NCBI RefSeq assembly: GCF_020852455.1
Contig: NZ_JADZAT010000009.1
Span: forward strand, 1-64,000
Source: Novosphingobium sp.
GTDB taxonomy: Bacteria > Pseudomonadota > Alphaproteobacteria > Sphingomonadales > Sphingomonadaceae
DNA: 64,000 bases
Direction of reading: 5' to 3'
Positions 36,331 to 46,808 of this stretch are shown one piece after another; within the stretch, counting starts at the first letter, position 1, and each line of letters opens with the position of its first letter. Made by a program: the position numbers and the translations under genes. A model generated the notes under the pieces. The model was not told the DNA's origin. It saw only the letters and a list, made by a program, of their open reading frames with translations, and ran no database searches.

Positions 36331-36735
36331 ATGCGAACCCATCTGGAGTTCAATTCGACGCTGTTCGAGGAACCGGAGGGAGTAGGCAACACCTACAACC
36401 CGGAAATCCAGGGCGCCAAACTGGCGGACTTCCTGTCTCGCGAGTTCAAGGCGCTGGGTTATTCGGGTGCGATCATCGAGGAAGACTGGGGCTGGATGGT
36501 CGATCTGGGCGGTGAACAGTTCCCCACCTGGCTGGGCTGCGCCTCCTATTCCAGCCCGAACGGCTGGCTGGTCTTTATCGAGCCAAGCCAACCTTTTGTG
36601 CGCAAGTGGTTGAAAAAGATCGATACCCAACCGGCGGTCACCAGGATCGCCGAACAGCTTGAAACACTATTGACGACCAAAGGCGGCGCCACCGGATTGA
36701 ACTGGTGGTCTGACCAAGACTCTGGAAGAAAATGA
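36331..36735 (+). CDS. Unknown small protein inserted between sucA and sucB
   Basis: The 134-residue acidic protein is soluble, with no signal peptide. Visible patterns are [12 protein letters not shown] at the start, [13 protein letters not shown] and [16 protein letters not shown] in the middle, and [17 protein letters not shown] with a helical end. This looks like an alpha+beta domain of a conserved but uncharacterised type in which the tryptophan-rich EDWGW segment stands out. It lies 5 bp after sucA and 1 bp before sucB, and its DNA is less GC-rich than both. A link to 2-oxoglutarate dehydrogenase is not shown by sequence. Confidence 0.75.
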   Translation: MRTHLEFNSTLFEEPEGVGNTYNPEIQGAKLADFLSREFKALGYSGAIIEEDWGWMVDLGGEQFPTWLGCASYSSPNGWLVFIEPSQPFVRKWLKKIDTQPAVTRIAEQLETLLTTKGGATGLNWWSDQDSGRK

Positions 36736-36736
36736 G

Positions 36737-37960
<1,224 letters not shown>

Positions 37961-37970
37961 GGATCGAAAT

Positions 37971-38552
37971 ATGGGCATCGCATATTGTTTGATCCGCACC
38001 AGTCCCGAAAACGTTGAAGTTCTTCGCAATCGCCCGAAGGCCTTGGCGGAATTCATCTTCCAAGAGGACGGTGTGTATGAGGAGCCCGCTCAGGGCTTCC
38101 TTTCAAGATTGTTCGGACGCGCTCCCAAGGTCGACACGGGCCCTGTTCCAGATCGATCAGACAACGATGAAACCGATCTCGATAAGGCGTGGCACGTCAT
38201 CCACTATCTGTTGTGCGGTGATACCGGCCGTGGCGAAGGACCCTTGGCGCTGATAGGCGATGATTTACACCCTATTGCTGACCTTGATCTTGGTCTTGGC
38301 AAACCCAACCTGATTTCACCAGACAGCGTCCGTGCTTTTGCGGCTGCGGTGTCGGCTATGACGATTGAACAGTTCCTCAACCGTTACGTGCCCGACGAAA
38401 TGCCCCTGAGCGAGATCTATATGGGTAATGTCATCGAGCGCGGTGATGTTGATGACATCCGCGAATACGCCGTCGAGAATTTTGAAAACCTGCGCCAGTT
38501 CGCGCAAGAGGCAGCAAGCCGTGGTGAGGCGATCATCACCTATTATACCTGA
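37971..38552 (+). CDS. DUF1877 (YfbM-like) protein inserted between sucB and lpd
   Basis: The 193-residue protein shows the YfbM/DUF1877 pattern: an N-terminal MGIAYCLIRTS strand, a DLDKAWHVIHYLLCGD helix that is the best family marker, then GDDLHPI and a C-terminal ENLRQFAQEAASRGEAIITYYT. Its function is unknown. The DNA is more AT-rich than sucB and lpd, suggesting later arrival. It lies 10 bp after sucB and 11 bp before lpd, so it must be co-transcribed. Confidence 0.82.
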   Translation: MGIAYCLIRTSPENVEVLRNRPKALAEFIFQEDGVYEEPAQGFLSRLFGRAPKVDTGPVPDRSDNDETDLDKAWHVIHYLLCGDTGRGEGPLALIGDDLHPIADLDLGLGKPNLISPDSVRAFAAAVSAMTIEQFLNRYVPDEMPLSEIYMGNVIERGDVDDIREYAVENFENLRQFAQEAASRGEAIITYYT

Positions 38553-38563
38553 ACGGACGAAAC

Positions 38564-39964
38564 ATGGCTGAATACGACTACGACCTTATCGTCATTGGTG
38601 CCGGTCCCGGCGGCTATGTCGGCGCGATTCGCGCGGCGCAGCTCGGGCTGAAGACGGCCTGCGTCGAAGGGCGCGAGACATTGGGCGGGACTTGCCTCAA
38701 CGTCGGCTGCATTCCTTCGAAGGCGCTGCTGCACGGCTCGGAGAAGTATGACGAGGTCGCCAGCGGTGCGCTTGCCCGTTACGGCGTGAAGGTAAGCAAG
38801 GTCGATTTCGATCTCGCCGCGCTGCAGGCCGACAAGGCCGATGCGGTCAAGGGCCTGACGGGCGGGATCGAATTCCTGTTCAAGAAGAACAAGGTCGATT
38901 GGCTCAAGGGCTATGGCACGTTCAAGGATGCGCACACCATCACGGTCGCCGGCAAGGATTACACCGCGAAGGAAGTGGTGATCGCCACCGGTTCGTCGGT
39001 CACGCCGTTGCCCGGCGTCGAGGTCGATAACGACAAGGGCGTGATCGTCGACAGCACCGGCGCCCTCGCCCTTGCCAAGGTGCCACAGCATCTGGTGGTG
39101 ATCGGCGGCGGGGTGATCGGGCTTGAGCTGGGCTCGGTCTGGCGGCGGCTGGGGGCCAAGGTCACCGTGGTCGAATACCTCGATGCGCTGCTGCCGGGCA
39201 TGGACATGGACGTGCGCAAGGAAGCCGCCAAGGTGTTCAAGAAGCAGGGCATGGACCTGAAGCTGGGCACCAAGGTGACCGGCGCGAGCGTCAAGGGCAA
39301 GAAGGCCACGCTGACGCTTGAACCCGCCAAGGGCGGTGCCGCCGAAACGGTCGAGGCCGATTGCGTGCTGGTCGCGATCGGCCGCCGCCCCAACACCGAA
39401 GGACTGGGGCTTGAGAACATCGGGCTTGAAACCAACGCGCGCGGCCAGATTGAAACCGGGCACGATTTCAGGACCAAGGTCGATGGCGTGCGCGCGATCG
39501 GAGATGTGATCCCCGGTCCGATGCTGGCCCACAAGGCCGAGGATGAAGGCGTGGCCGTGGCCGAATATATCGCCACCGGCGTCGGCATCGTGAACCACGA
39601 TGTGATCCCCGGCGTGGTCTATACCATGCCCGAAATGGCCGGCGTGGGGCTGACCGAGGAAGCCGCCAAGGAGCGCGGCGAGATCAAGGTCGGCAAGTTC
39701 CCGATGATGGCCAACAGCCGCGCCAAGACCAACCATGAGCCCGAAGGTTTCGTGAAAGTGATCGCCGATGCCAAAACCGACAAGGTGTTGGGCGTGTGGT
39801 GCATCGCTTCGGTCGCCGGAACGATGATCGCGCAGGCCGCGCAGGCGATGGAGTTCGGCGCCACGTCGGAAGACATCGCCTACACCTGCCACGCCCACCC
39901 GACCCATTCGGAAGCGGTGAAGGAAGCGGCGATGGCGGTGACCGGCAAGCCGATCCATATCTGA
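38564..39964 (+). CDS. lpdA: Dihydrolipoyl dehydrogenase (E3)
   Basis: The 466-residue flavoprotein has the FAD loop VIGAGPGGYVGAIRAAQLG (split here as IGAGPGGY), the redox-active disulfide GGTCLNVGCIPSKALLH, the NAD-binding GGGVIGLELGSVW and the C-terminal active-site HAHPTHSEA. It reoxidises dihydrolipoate of the 2-oxoglutarate dehydrogenase complex, passing electrons to NAD. It is the last gene of the TCA operon and ends 33 bp from the convergent chemoreceptor gene. Confidence 0.97.
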   Translation: MAEYDYDLIVIGAGPGGYVGAIRAAQLGLKTACVEGRETLGGTCLNVGCIPSKALLHGSEKYDEVASGALARYGVKVSKVDFDLAALQADKADAVKGLTGGIEFLFKKNKVDWLKGYGTFKDAHTITVAGKDYTAKEVVIATGSSVTPLPGVEVDNDKGVIVDSTGALALAKVPQHLVVIGGGVIGLELGSVWRRLGAKVTVVEYLDALLPGMDMDVRKEAAKVFKKQGMDLKLGTKVTGASVKGKKATLTLEPAKGGAAETVEADCVLVAIGRRPNTEGLGLENIGLETNARGQIETGHDFRTKVDGVRAIGDVIPGPMLAHKAEDEGVAVAEYIATGVGIVNHDVIPGVVYTMPEMAGVGLTEEAAKERGEIKVGKFPMMANSRAKTNHEPEGFVKVIADAKTDKVLGVWCIASVAGTMIAQAAQAMEFGATSEDIAYTCHAHPTHSEAVKEAAMAVTGKPIHI

Positions 39965-39997
39965 TCCGCGCTGGCGCCCATTGCAGGCGTCCGGCGA

Positions 39998-41401
39998 TCA
40001 CCCCTTGATCTGGTAGGCCACTTCCAGATCGCCCCAGCGGCGGCCCTGAATGGTCACCGGGGTATAGACGTTGCGCACCACCACATAGTTGGTGCCATCG
40101 CCTTCCTGGCGATAGACCGTCATGAAGAACGGTGCCTGGCTGGCCTTGGCCAGCTTGTCGGTATCGTCCAGCAGGATCCGGCCATTGCGGCAATATTTGG
40201 TATCGTGCGCCAGATCGCCGATGGGCACGCGTGAATGTTCGGTTACGTGGGTCGGCAGGAAGCCGTTCATGTCGGCAGCCGAACACATCACGATCCGGTG
40301 ATGGCTGGTCCGGATCCGGTCGAACAGCGGGCGCCAGTTGGCATCGGCCCAGTCGCTCAGCGAGGTACGAAAGCGTTCGGGGTTCGATCCCGGCACCAGG
40401 CGGTACTGGGTGTCGAACAGCGCATCGAGGCGGATTTCGTCAGCCTCGATCGCGGCCTCGGTCAGGGTCACCAGCTCGTCTCGGAAGCCCAGGGCAAGCT
40501 CGACGATTTCGGTATCGTTGGGCGAAACCCCGGCCGAAATCACCGCATTGAACAGCTGGCTGGAGGTCCGTTCCATCGCCAGCACGCTTTCGCGGGTCAC
40601 TTCGAGCATGGTCGAATTGTCGCGGACCGAGGAGACCACCCGGTCCACCGCATCGCGCACCTGCATGCCCTTGGCATGGACCGCAGACGAGCTTTGCGCC
40701 ACCCGGTCACTGGTTTCATCGAGCATGATCACCAGCTGGGTCGCTTCCTGCAACACTGACGTAACGGTGCCAAGCTGCTGCTCGGCCCGGCTTGACTGAT
40801 CGACCCCGGACTGGATCTCGCTGACCAGGCCCGAGGCTTCGATCGCCAGCTTGCCCACGGCCTGCTGGATTTCGTCCACTGCGGCGCTGGTGTTCTGGGC
40901 CAGCTTTTTCACTTCGGCGGCGACCACGGCAAAGGTCTTGCCGGCCTCGCCCGCGCGGGCAGCCTCGATCGTGGCGTTGAGCGCCAGCATATTGGTGGTG
41001 CGGGTGATCGCTTCGATCCCCTTGGTCACGTGCTGGACCTGTTCCATCACGGTTGCGAAATTGGTGACGTGCGCGCCCAGCCGCGAGATCAGGTCGATGG
41101 TCGAATGGAATTCCTGCACGGCCGAGGCAACACGCTGGCTGCCCTTGTCGAGCCGGTCGCAGGCCTGCGCTGACAGGGTCTTCGCCTCATCGGCGGATTC
41201 GGCGATCGAACGCTGGTCGTGTTCGAGCGAGCCGACAACATCGTCAAGTTCGGCAAGTTCGCTGATCTGGCCGGCCATGTGCCTGGTGGCGCGCTCGATC
41301 TGGCCAGCGGCCTCGGTGCAGCCCACCGCCAGGTCGCCGCAATCGCTGGCGACCGACTGATCGAGCAAAGGGGTCTCTGAAGCGATCTTCTCGACGTACA
41401 T
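39998..41401 (-). CDS. Soluble methyl-accepting chemotaxis protein with C-terminal sensor
   Basis: The 467-residue protein has no membrane segment. A helical signalling domain comes first, with the receptor hairpin tip around [31 protein letters not shown] near residues 130-165. The sensor region is at the C-terminus (about 320-467), with [35 protein letters not shown] and [11 protein letters not shown]; this resembles a PAS/Cache-like domain seen at the C-terminus of other proteobacterial receptors. It probably senses a cytoplasmic signal. The ATG at 41401 is preceded by AGGAAAAGG; a further ATG exists at 41443. Confidence 0.88.
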   Translation of the reverse strand: MYVEKIASETPLLDQSVASDCGDLAVGCTEAAGQIERATRHMAGQISELAELDDVVGSLEHDQRSIAESADEAKTLSAQACDRLDKGSQRVASAVQEFHSTIDLISRLGAHVTNFATVMEQVQHVTKGIEAITRTTNMLALNATIEAARAGEAGKTFAVVAAEVKKLAQNTSAAVDEIQQAVGKLAIEASGLVSEIQSGVDQSSRAEQQLGTVTSVLQEATQLVIMLDETSDRVAQSSSAVHAKGMQVRDAVDRVVSSVRDNSTMLEVTRESVLAMERTSSQLFNAVISAGVSPNDTEIVELALGFRDELVTLTEAAIEADEIRLDALFDTQYRLVPGSNPERFRTSLSDWADANWRPLFDRIRTSHHRIVMCSAADMNGFLPTHVTEHSRVPIGDLAHDTKYCRNGRILLDDTDKLAKASQAPFFMTVYRQEGDGTNYVVVRNVYTPVTIQGRRWGDLEVAYQIKG

Positions 41402-41442
41402 GGCCAACCCTTTTCCTAGTCTGCCCGCGGCAATACCCGACA

Positions 41443-41542
41443 ATGGTTAAGACAAAGTCAACCATGACCGGGCGCGGCCAAGCGCGGTTCCTGCTCCATC
41501 CCGAGCTGAATTTTTGGGCTGTGCCCCTAACTCATGGTTAAC
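41443..41542. promoter_or_regulatory. CtrA-like sites between the chemoreceptor and cheA
   Basis: Two near matches to TTAA-N7-TTAAC lie in this divergent region. CTAA-N7-TTAAC at 41527-41542 has one mismatch and lies 31 bp upstream of cheA. TTAA-N7-TCAAC at 41447-41462 also has one mismatch and sits in a wider inverted repeat with ATGGTT and AACCAT arms (41443-41465). CtrA controls motility genes in many alphaproteobacteria. Confidence 0.45.
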
Positions 41543-41572
41543 GAATTCCCTTCATAAGCGCGGCAGGAGCTG

Positions 41573-43924
41573 ATGCCGATGGATGAGTTCATCGCCGAAT
41601 TCGTGAATGAATCCCGCGAGATGCTTGATGCACTCGAACGGGAGCTGGTCGCGTGGGAACGCGAACCGGGCGATCAGGCACGTCTGGATGTGATCTTCCG
41701 CTTCTTTCACACGGTAAAGGGCAACTGCGGATTCTTCGACCTGCCCCGGCTGGAAGCGCTGGCCCATGCGGCCGAAGACGCACTGGCCGGCGTGCGCAGC
41801 GGCAAGCGGACGATCGACGCCCGGCTGGTTGACGCGGTGCTCGCGGTGGTGGACCGGATCGGCGAGATGGTCGATGCGATCGATTCCGGTACGGAAGTTT
41901 CGCAAGGCAATGACGATCAACTGATCGCGGCGCTTTCGGGTAAGGAAATCGAACCGGTCGCAGTCGCCGCGCCGGTTGCCGCACCCAGCGAAGATCCGGC
42001 CTCATCCGGCCCGGCCCGCCAGGGTGAATCGCTGCGCACCGTGCGCCTGCCGACCAATCTGGTCGATCGCTTCATGAGCGGCATTTCCGACATGATCCTG
42101 GTGCGCAACGAATTGCAGCGCCAGATCGCCTCGCTGGGCCATCATGCCGGGATCGAGGCCAGCTTCAACCGGCTTTCGACCATCCTGGCCGATACCCAGG
42201 CGATCATGACCCGGGTGCGGATGCAGCCGATTTCCAACCTGTTTTCCAGCTATCAGCGCATGGTTCGCGATCTGGCCGCCGATCTTGGCAAGCAGGTGGC
42301 GATTGAAATCGAAAGCGGCGAAGTTGAACTTGACCGCGAAATGATCGAACTGCTGCGCGATCCGCTGCTGCACATCGTGCGCAACGCGGTCGATCACGGG
42401 CTTGAGACCTTGGACGAACGCCGCGCGGCCGGCAAGCCGGGTACCGGACAGGTGCGGCTGAGCGCCCGCCAGACCGGGAACGTCATCCGTATCGCGATCA
42501 GCGACGATGGTCGCGGGATTGATCTGGACCGGCTGGTCGAAAAGGCGATCGCCCGCGGGCTGCTGACCCGCGAACAGGCCAGCCAGCTGACCCCGGCCCA
42601 GCGCGCCATGCTGGTCTGCGAACCCGGCCTCACCACCGCCAGCGAAGTGACCAAGATATCCGGGCGCGGTGTGGGCATGGATGTCGTGCGCGACAGCATC
42701 GAACGGATCGGCGGCAAGCTGCGGGTCGATACCACCGCGGGCATGGGCTGCGCGGTGATCCTCGATGTGCCGCTGACGCTCAGCATCGTCCCCTCGCTGA
42801 CCGTCCAGGTCGGCGAACAGACCTTCTCGCTGCCGCGCTCCTATGTCAGTGAAATCGTGACCGGCGGTGACGGTGTCGAAGCCGAGCGGATCGGCGGGGT
42901 TCGCCACATCACCCTGCGCGACGGTCTGCACCCGTGCCTCAGCCTTGATCAGGTCCTGGGCATCGCCGGGCACAAGGCGCCGCTCCAGCAGGTGCTGGTG
43001 ATGGTCAAGATGATCGACGGTTCGGTCTTTGCGCTGGCGGTTGATGCAATTGTTGACAGCGGCGATCTGGTGGTGCGCCCGGTTGCGCCGGCAATCACCG
43101 CCACCGGGCTCTATGTCGGAGTGGTTCAGCTCAGCGACGGCAGCCCGGCGCTGATGCTCGATGTCGCCGGGATCGGCCGTCAATCGGGCCTGCTATCCGA
43201 GGGCCAGGGCCGGTTGCGCCTCGATAGCGAGGCCGAAACCCGGTTTGATCAGGCCGAATTGCTGGTCCCGGTCGTGGCTTTCGCGGCCCGCGACGGCAGC
43301 CGCAAGGCGGTGGCGATGGAAGCGGTCGAGCGGATCGCCGAAGTTGGCCAGGCCGCAGTCGGTTTTGCCGGATCGGCGGCGCATGTCGTGCTGGATGGCG
43401 AAATCATTCCGCTGCTGGGGCTCGAGGACACCCTGCCCGAAGACGCATTGCTCGACATCCTGGTCATCTCCGATGATGCCTGCCGCCTGGCCTATGCCAC
43501 GGCAGGCGATGTCGGCGCCGAAGATCTTGATCCCGCCACGATCACCTTCCAGTCCGGCCACCGGCTGGGTCTGCTTGGCGACCAGCCGGTCGAACTGCTT
43601 GAATTCGGGCGGTTCGGGGCGATCGACGATTTGCCCGTACCAGGCACCGATGGTCCGACCTGCCGGCTGCCGCAGGATGACCCATGGGCGCGCGATTTTC
43701 TGCGGCCGATGGTCGAGGCGGCGGGCTATGCCGTCATTGAAGACAATCGCACCCACGTCGATCTTGAGGTCCGTTTCGACCACGATGCACCTGCCGGTGC
43801 GGCCCGGGCCGAACAGGTGCTGCTGATCGGCGATGGACACACCAGCGACAGCGCGATCGCCCGCGAGGATCTAGCCGGTCTTTCGCAAGCGCTGCGCGCC
43901 ATGACCGCCAGGAGCGCACGATGA
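41573..43924 (+). CDS. cheA: Chemotaxis histidine kinase CheA with extended C-terminus
   Basis: The 783-residue kinase starts with an Hpt domain whose phosphorylated histidine is H46 in FFHTVKGN. A short linker replaces the P2 domain. The dimer and ATPase domains follow (LRTVRLPTNLVDRFMSGISD, HIVRNAVDHGLET, DDGRGID, GRGVGMDVV), then a CheW-like P5 domain (about residues 400-535). The last about 230 residues hold a second CheW-like segment and a region resembling a receiver (QDDPWARDFLRPMVEAAGY) that seems to lack the phosphorylated aspartate. The ATG follows AGGAG. Its stop overlaps cheW by 4 bp. Confidence 0.93.
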   Translation: MPMDEFIAEFVNESREMLDALERELVAWEREPGDQARLDVIFRFFHTVKGNCGFFDLPRLEALAHAAEDALAGVRSGKRTIDARLVDAVLAVVDRIGEMVDAIDSGTEVSQGNDDQLIAALSGKEIEPVAVAAPVAAPSEDPASSGPARQGESLRTVRLPTNLVDRFMSGISDMILVRNELQRQIASLGHHAGIEASFNRLSTILADTQAIMTRVRMQPISNLFSSYQRMVRDLAADLGKQVAIEIESGEVELDREMIELLRDPLLHIVRNAVDHGLETLDERRAAGKPGTGQVRLSARQTGNVIRIAISDDGRGIDLDRLVEKAIARGLLTREQASQLTPAQRAMLVCEPGLTTASEVTKISGRGVGMDVVRDSIERIGGKLRVDTTAGMGCAVILDVPLTLSIVPSLTVQVGEQTFSLPRSYVSEIVTGGDGVEAERIGGVRHITLRDGLHPCLSLDQVLGIAGHKAPLQQVLVMVKMIDGSVFALAVDAIVDSGDLVVRPVAPAITATGLYVGVVQLSDGSPALMLDVAGIGRQSGLLSEGQGRLRLDSEAETRFDQAELLVPVVAFAARDGSRKAVAMEAVERIAEVGQAAVGFAGSAAHVVLDGEIIPLLGLEDTLPEDALLDILVISDDACRLAYATAGDVGAEDLDPATITFQSGHRLGLLGDQPVELLEFGRFGAIDDLPVPGTDGPTCRLPQDDPWARDFLRPMVEAAGYAVIEDNRTHVDLEVRFDHDAPAGAARAEQVLLIGDGHTSDSAIAREDLAGLSQALRAMTARSAR

Positions 43925-44355
43925 CCCAGTCCGTCCTGGTCGCCCGGGTTGCCGGTGAACGGATCGCCATCCCAGCCCAGTTGGTCCAGTCGGTGATCCG
44001 GCTGGGTGAAGTGGTGTCGGTACCGCGTGCACCGGGCCATATCGCCGGCCTCACCACGCTGCGCAGTCAATCGCTGACCGTGATCGATTCCGCACTTGCG
44101 CTTGAACTCGAACCCCAGGGTGACGGTCATGAACTGGCGCTGGTCACCACAATCGACGGCTGCGGCTATGCGATTGCGATCGATGCGGTTGAAAACGTCG
44201 TCGATGCCATGGGCGAACCGGAAGCACTGTCGCTCAAACTCGCTCCCGGATGGAAGCGATGCGCGGTGGGCAAATTGGAAACTTCTGTCGGGGTAATGTT
44301 GTTGATCGATCTGGAACGGCTGATCGCCGGGCCAGAGCAGCAGAAAGCAGCTTGA
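43921..44355 (+). CDS. cheW: Chemotaxis coupling protein CheW
   Basis: The 144-residue protein is a single CheW domain: VLVARVAGERIAIPAQLVQSVIRLGEV at the start, VPRAPGHIAGLTTLRSQSLTVIDSALALEL in the middle and a closing ALSLKLAPGWKRCAVGKLETSVGVMLLIDLERL (each shown here in part by VPRAPGHIAGLTTL and VMLLIDLERL). CheW links receptors to CheA in the signalling array. It starts within the cheA stop (ATGA) and ends three bases before cheY. Confidence 0.92.
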   Translation: MTQSVLVARVAGERIAIPAQLVQSVIRLGEVVSVPRAPGHIAGLTTLRSQSLTVIDSALALELEPQGDGHELALVTTIDGCGYAIAIDAVENVVDAMGEPEALSLKLAPGWKRCAVGKLETSVGVMLLIDLERLIAGPEQQKAA

Positions 44356-44357
44356 GC

Positions 44358-44777
44358 ATGAATGCAGCAGTCAAATCTTCGGAATTCGGCGATGCACAGC
44401 CCGTCGCCGGGGCCAAGTCATGCCTGATCGTTGAGGATTCGCGCGTGATCCGCAAGATCACCCGCCACATCGTCGAAGGTCTGGGCATGTCCGTTTCTGA
44501 AGCCGAGGATGGCCAGCAGGGCCTGACGGCCTGCGATGCCGCGATGCCTGATCTGATCCTGCTCGACTGGAACATGCCGGTGATGAACGGGATCGAATTC
44601 ATCAAGGCGTTGCGCGCGCGCCCCGATGGCGCCGCGCCCAAGGTGGTGTTCTGCACCACCGAATATGACGCCGATCACATTCGTGAGGCAATTGCCGCCG
44701 GAGCCAACGAATATGTCATGAAGCCGTTCGACCATGAAACGCTGCAGCTCAAGCTGCAACTGATCGGCATGGTGTGA
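44358..44777 (+). CDS. cheY: Chemotaxis response regulator CheY
   Basis: The 139-residue protein is a lone receiver domain. It has the acidic pocket in CLIVEDSRVIRK, the phosphorylated D70 in LILLDWNMPVMNG, the conserved threonine in FCTTEYD and the lysine in VMKPF. CheY-P binds the flagellar switch. The frame reaches back into cheW, but the ATG at 44358 gives a normal short N-terminal tail. In alphaproteobacteria several CheY proteins may compete; none other is in the window. Confidence 0.92.
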   Translation: MNAAVKSSEFGDAQPVAGAKSCLIVEDSRVIRKITRHIVEGLGMSVSEAEDGQQGLTACDAAMPDLILLDWNMPVMNGIEFIKALRARPDGAAPKVVFCTTEYDADHIREAIAAGANEYVMKPFDHETLQLKLQLIGMV

Positions 44778-44785
44778 GACCGGCA

Positions 44786-45874
44786 ATGGCAACCAATCCC
44801 ATAAGCAGTGATGCGGCCCCCGCTTCGGGCGGCGGCATCCGCGTCTTCATCGTTGACGATTCCAGTCTGGTTCGTGCGGTCTTCTCGCGCCTGATCGAGG
44901 CTGAGCCCGGGCTGGAACTGGCCGGTGTGGCCACCACGGCCGAAGACGCGATCAGCCAGCTGGGCTCGCTCCACGTCCATGTTATCCTGCTCGATCTCGA
45001 AATGCCGGGAATGGGCGGGATGCAGGCCCTGCCCCAGATCACCCGCCTGGCCGGTTCGGCCAAGGTCCTGGTGGTCTCCTCGCTGACCGAGGAGGGCGCG
45101 GTCCATTCGATCCAGGCCCTGGCCGCCGGAGCAGCCGATACCCTGCTGAAGCCCGAGCCGGGCGGGTTCGACCAGGCCTATCGCGAACGACTGGTCGCCC
45201 GGATCCGGGCACTGGGCCGCCGTCCGCTGCGCCGCGCTGAAGGCGATCCCAAGCCAGCCGCACCGGCAGTGGCAATCCGTCCGAGCCCGGCCGGGTTCCG
45301 CGCCCGGATCGTGGCCATTGGCGCCTCGACCGGCGGGGTGCAGGCCACCGGCATGGTGCTGGCGCAGCTGCCCGCCGAACTGGGCGTGCCGATCCTGATT
45401 ACCCAGCATCTGCCGCCGATGTTCACCGATGCCTATGCCGGGCAATTGCAGGAGATTTCCGGGCGCAAGGTGCTGGTGGCGCGCGATGGCATGCCTTTGG
45501 TCGCCGATCAGATCTTCCTGGCTCCTGGCGATGCGCACCTGTGCCTCAAGGACGGCAAGCCGCAACCGGGCATCAAGCTTGACCGCAAGGTTTCATCCTC
45601 GGGCTATGTCCCGTCGGTTGACCGGATGTTTGAATCGCTCGCCAAGGTCTACCGCGATGGCGCGATGGGTGTGGTGCTGACTGGCATGGGCCGCGACGGG
45701 ACCGAAGGCGCGCAGGCGCTGATCGATGCCGGCAGTGCGGTCGTGGTGCAGAACGAGGTCAGTTCGGTGGTCTGGGGCATGCCGGGTTCGATCGCCAAGG
45801 CGGGACTGGCCAGCGCCGTGCTGCACCCGCGCGACATTGCGACGCGAATCGCGCTCTGCGCAAAGGCCGATTGA
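44786..45874 (+). CDS. cheB: Chemotaxis protein-glutamate methylesterase CheB
   Basis: The 362-residue protein has a receiver domain (D70 in LLDLEMPGMGG) and, after a linker, the methylesterase domain with the catalytic serine in IGASTGGVQ, histidine in TQHLPPMF and aspartate in GMGRDGTEG. It removes methyl groups from receptors to reset their output when phosphorylated by CheA. A GTG at 44774 is a possible earlier start overlapping cheY. Its stop shares one base with the cheR ATG. Confidence 0.94.
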   Translation: MATNPISSDAAPASGGGIRVFIVDDSSLVRAVFSRLIEAEPGLELAGVATTAEDAISQLGSLHVHVILLDLEMPGMGGMQALPQITRLAGSAKVLVVSSLTEEGAVHSIQALAAGAADTLLKPEPGGFDQAYRERLVARIRALGRRPLRRAEGDPKPAAPAVAIRPSPAGFRARIVAIGASTGGVQATGMVLAQLPAELGVPILITQHLPPMFTDAYAGQLQEISGRKVLVARDGMPLVADQIFLAPGDAHLCLKDGKPQPGIKLDRKVSSSGYVPSVDRMFESLAKVYRDGAMGVVLTGMGRDGTEGAQALIDAGSAVVVQNEVSSVVWGMPGSIAKAGLASAVLHPRDIATRIALCAKAD

Positions 45875-46728
45875 TGGAGCGAAACCTTCATCAGCAATTC
45901 ATTCCCATTATAGCCAGGCTGTTCAAACAGCGGACCGGCCAGGTCCTCAACGACGACCGCATCTGGCGCATCGATCGCGCCATCGAAACCGTGGTGCGCC
46001 AGCGCGGCCTGGGCCACAGCGCCGACCTGATGACACTTTTGACCGAACCCGACGCGGCCTCGGTCGAACAGGATCTGGTCGAAGCCCTGCTCAACAACGA
46101 AACCTACTTCTTCCGTGACCGACCGGCGCTGGAAAAGATCGCCAATCAGTTTCTGCCGCAGCTGGCCCAGGCCAAGTCGGCCACCCGCCAGCTCACCATC
46201 TGGTCGGCCGGCTGCTCGACTGGTCAGGAAGCGCTCAGCCTGGCGATCCTGCTGCACGAACACGCCGCACAGTGGCATGGCTGGACGATCCGGATCGTCG
46301 CGACCGATGTGTCGCAGAACGCGATCGCAACTGCCCGGCGCGGGGTCTATACCAAGTTCGAGATCCAGCGCGGGCTTGGCGTCGGGCAGATGCTCGAACA
46401 TTTCACCGAAACGCCCGACGGCTGGAAGGCAAGCGATGCCCTGCACCGCTCAATCCGGTTCAGCGTGCAAAACCTGCTCGAAGGTCCGCCTGCCGGTGAA
46501 AAATTCGATCTGGTACTGTGCCGCAACCTGTTGCTGTACTTTGATGACGCGACAAAGCGTGTCGCTTTTCAGCACCTTGCCGCCGGAATGGCACCGCATG
46601 CGCTGCTTTTGCTGGGTGGCGGCGAAACAGTACTCGACCCTTCACTGGGCTTTGCTTCGACCGCCAGTGACTGTTCGCTATATCGGCTGAATTCGGGAAA
46701 TCACTGGACCAAATCAGCAGCCGCCTGA
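45874..46728 (+). CDS. cheR: Chemotaxis protein methyltransferase CheR
   Basis: The 284-residue protein has the N-terminal four-helix CheR domain (about residues 1-75) and a Rossmann methyltransferase domain with the SAM loop IWSAGCSTGQEALSLAI, RIVATDVSQNAIATARRGVY and LVLCRNLLLYFDD. It methylates receptor glutamates in opposition to CheB. The ATG at 45874 overlaps the cheB stop by one base; TTG three bases earlier is less likely. Its closing residues carry no pentapeptide-binding extension that can be recognised. Confidence 0.94.
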   Translation: MERNLHQQFIPIIARLFKQRTGQVLNDDRIWRIDRAIETVVRQRGLGHSADLMTLLTEPDAASVEQDLVEALLNNETYFFRDRPALEKIANQFLPQLAQAKSATRQLTIWSAGCSTGQEALSLAILLHEHAAQWHGWTIRIVATDVSQNAIATARRGVYTKFEIQRGLGVGQMLEHFTETPDGWKASDALHRSIRFSVQNLLEGPPAGEKFDLVLCRNLLLYFDDATKRVAFQHLAAGMAPHALLLLGGGETVLDPSLGFASTASDCSLYRLNSGNHWTKSAAA

Positions 46729-46808
46729 ATTCAAACGACTATTTGCCAATATTCACGGTTACTTGATATTAACTGCGATGGATTAGCCCATCTGCGGGGA
46801 GTATCGGG

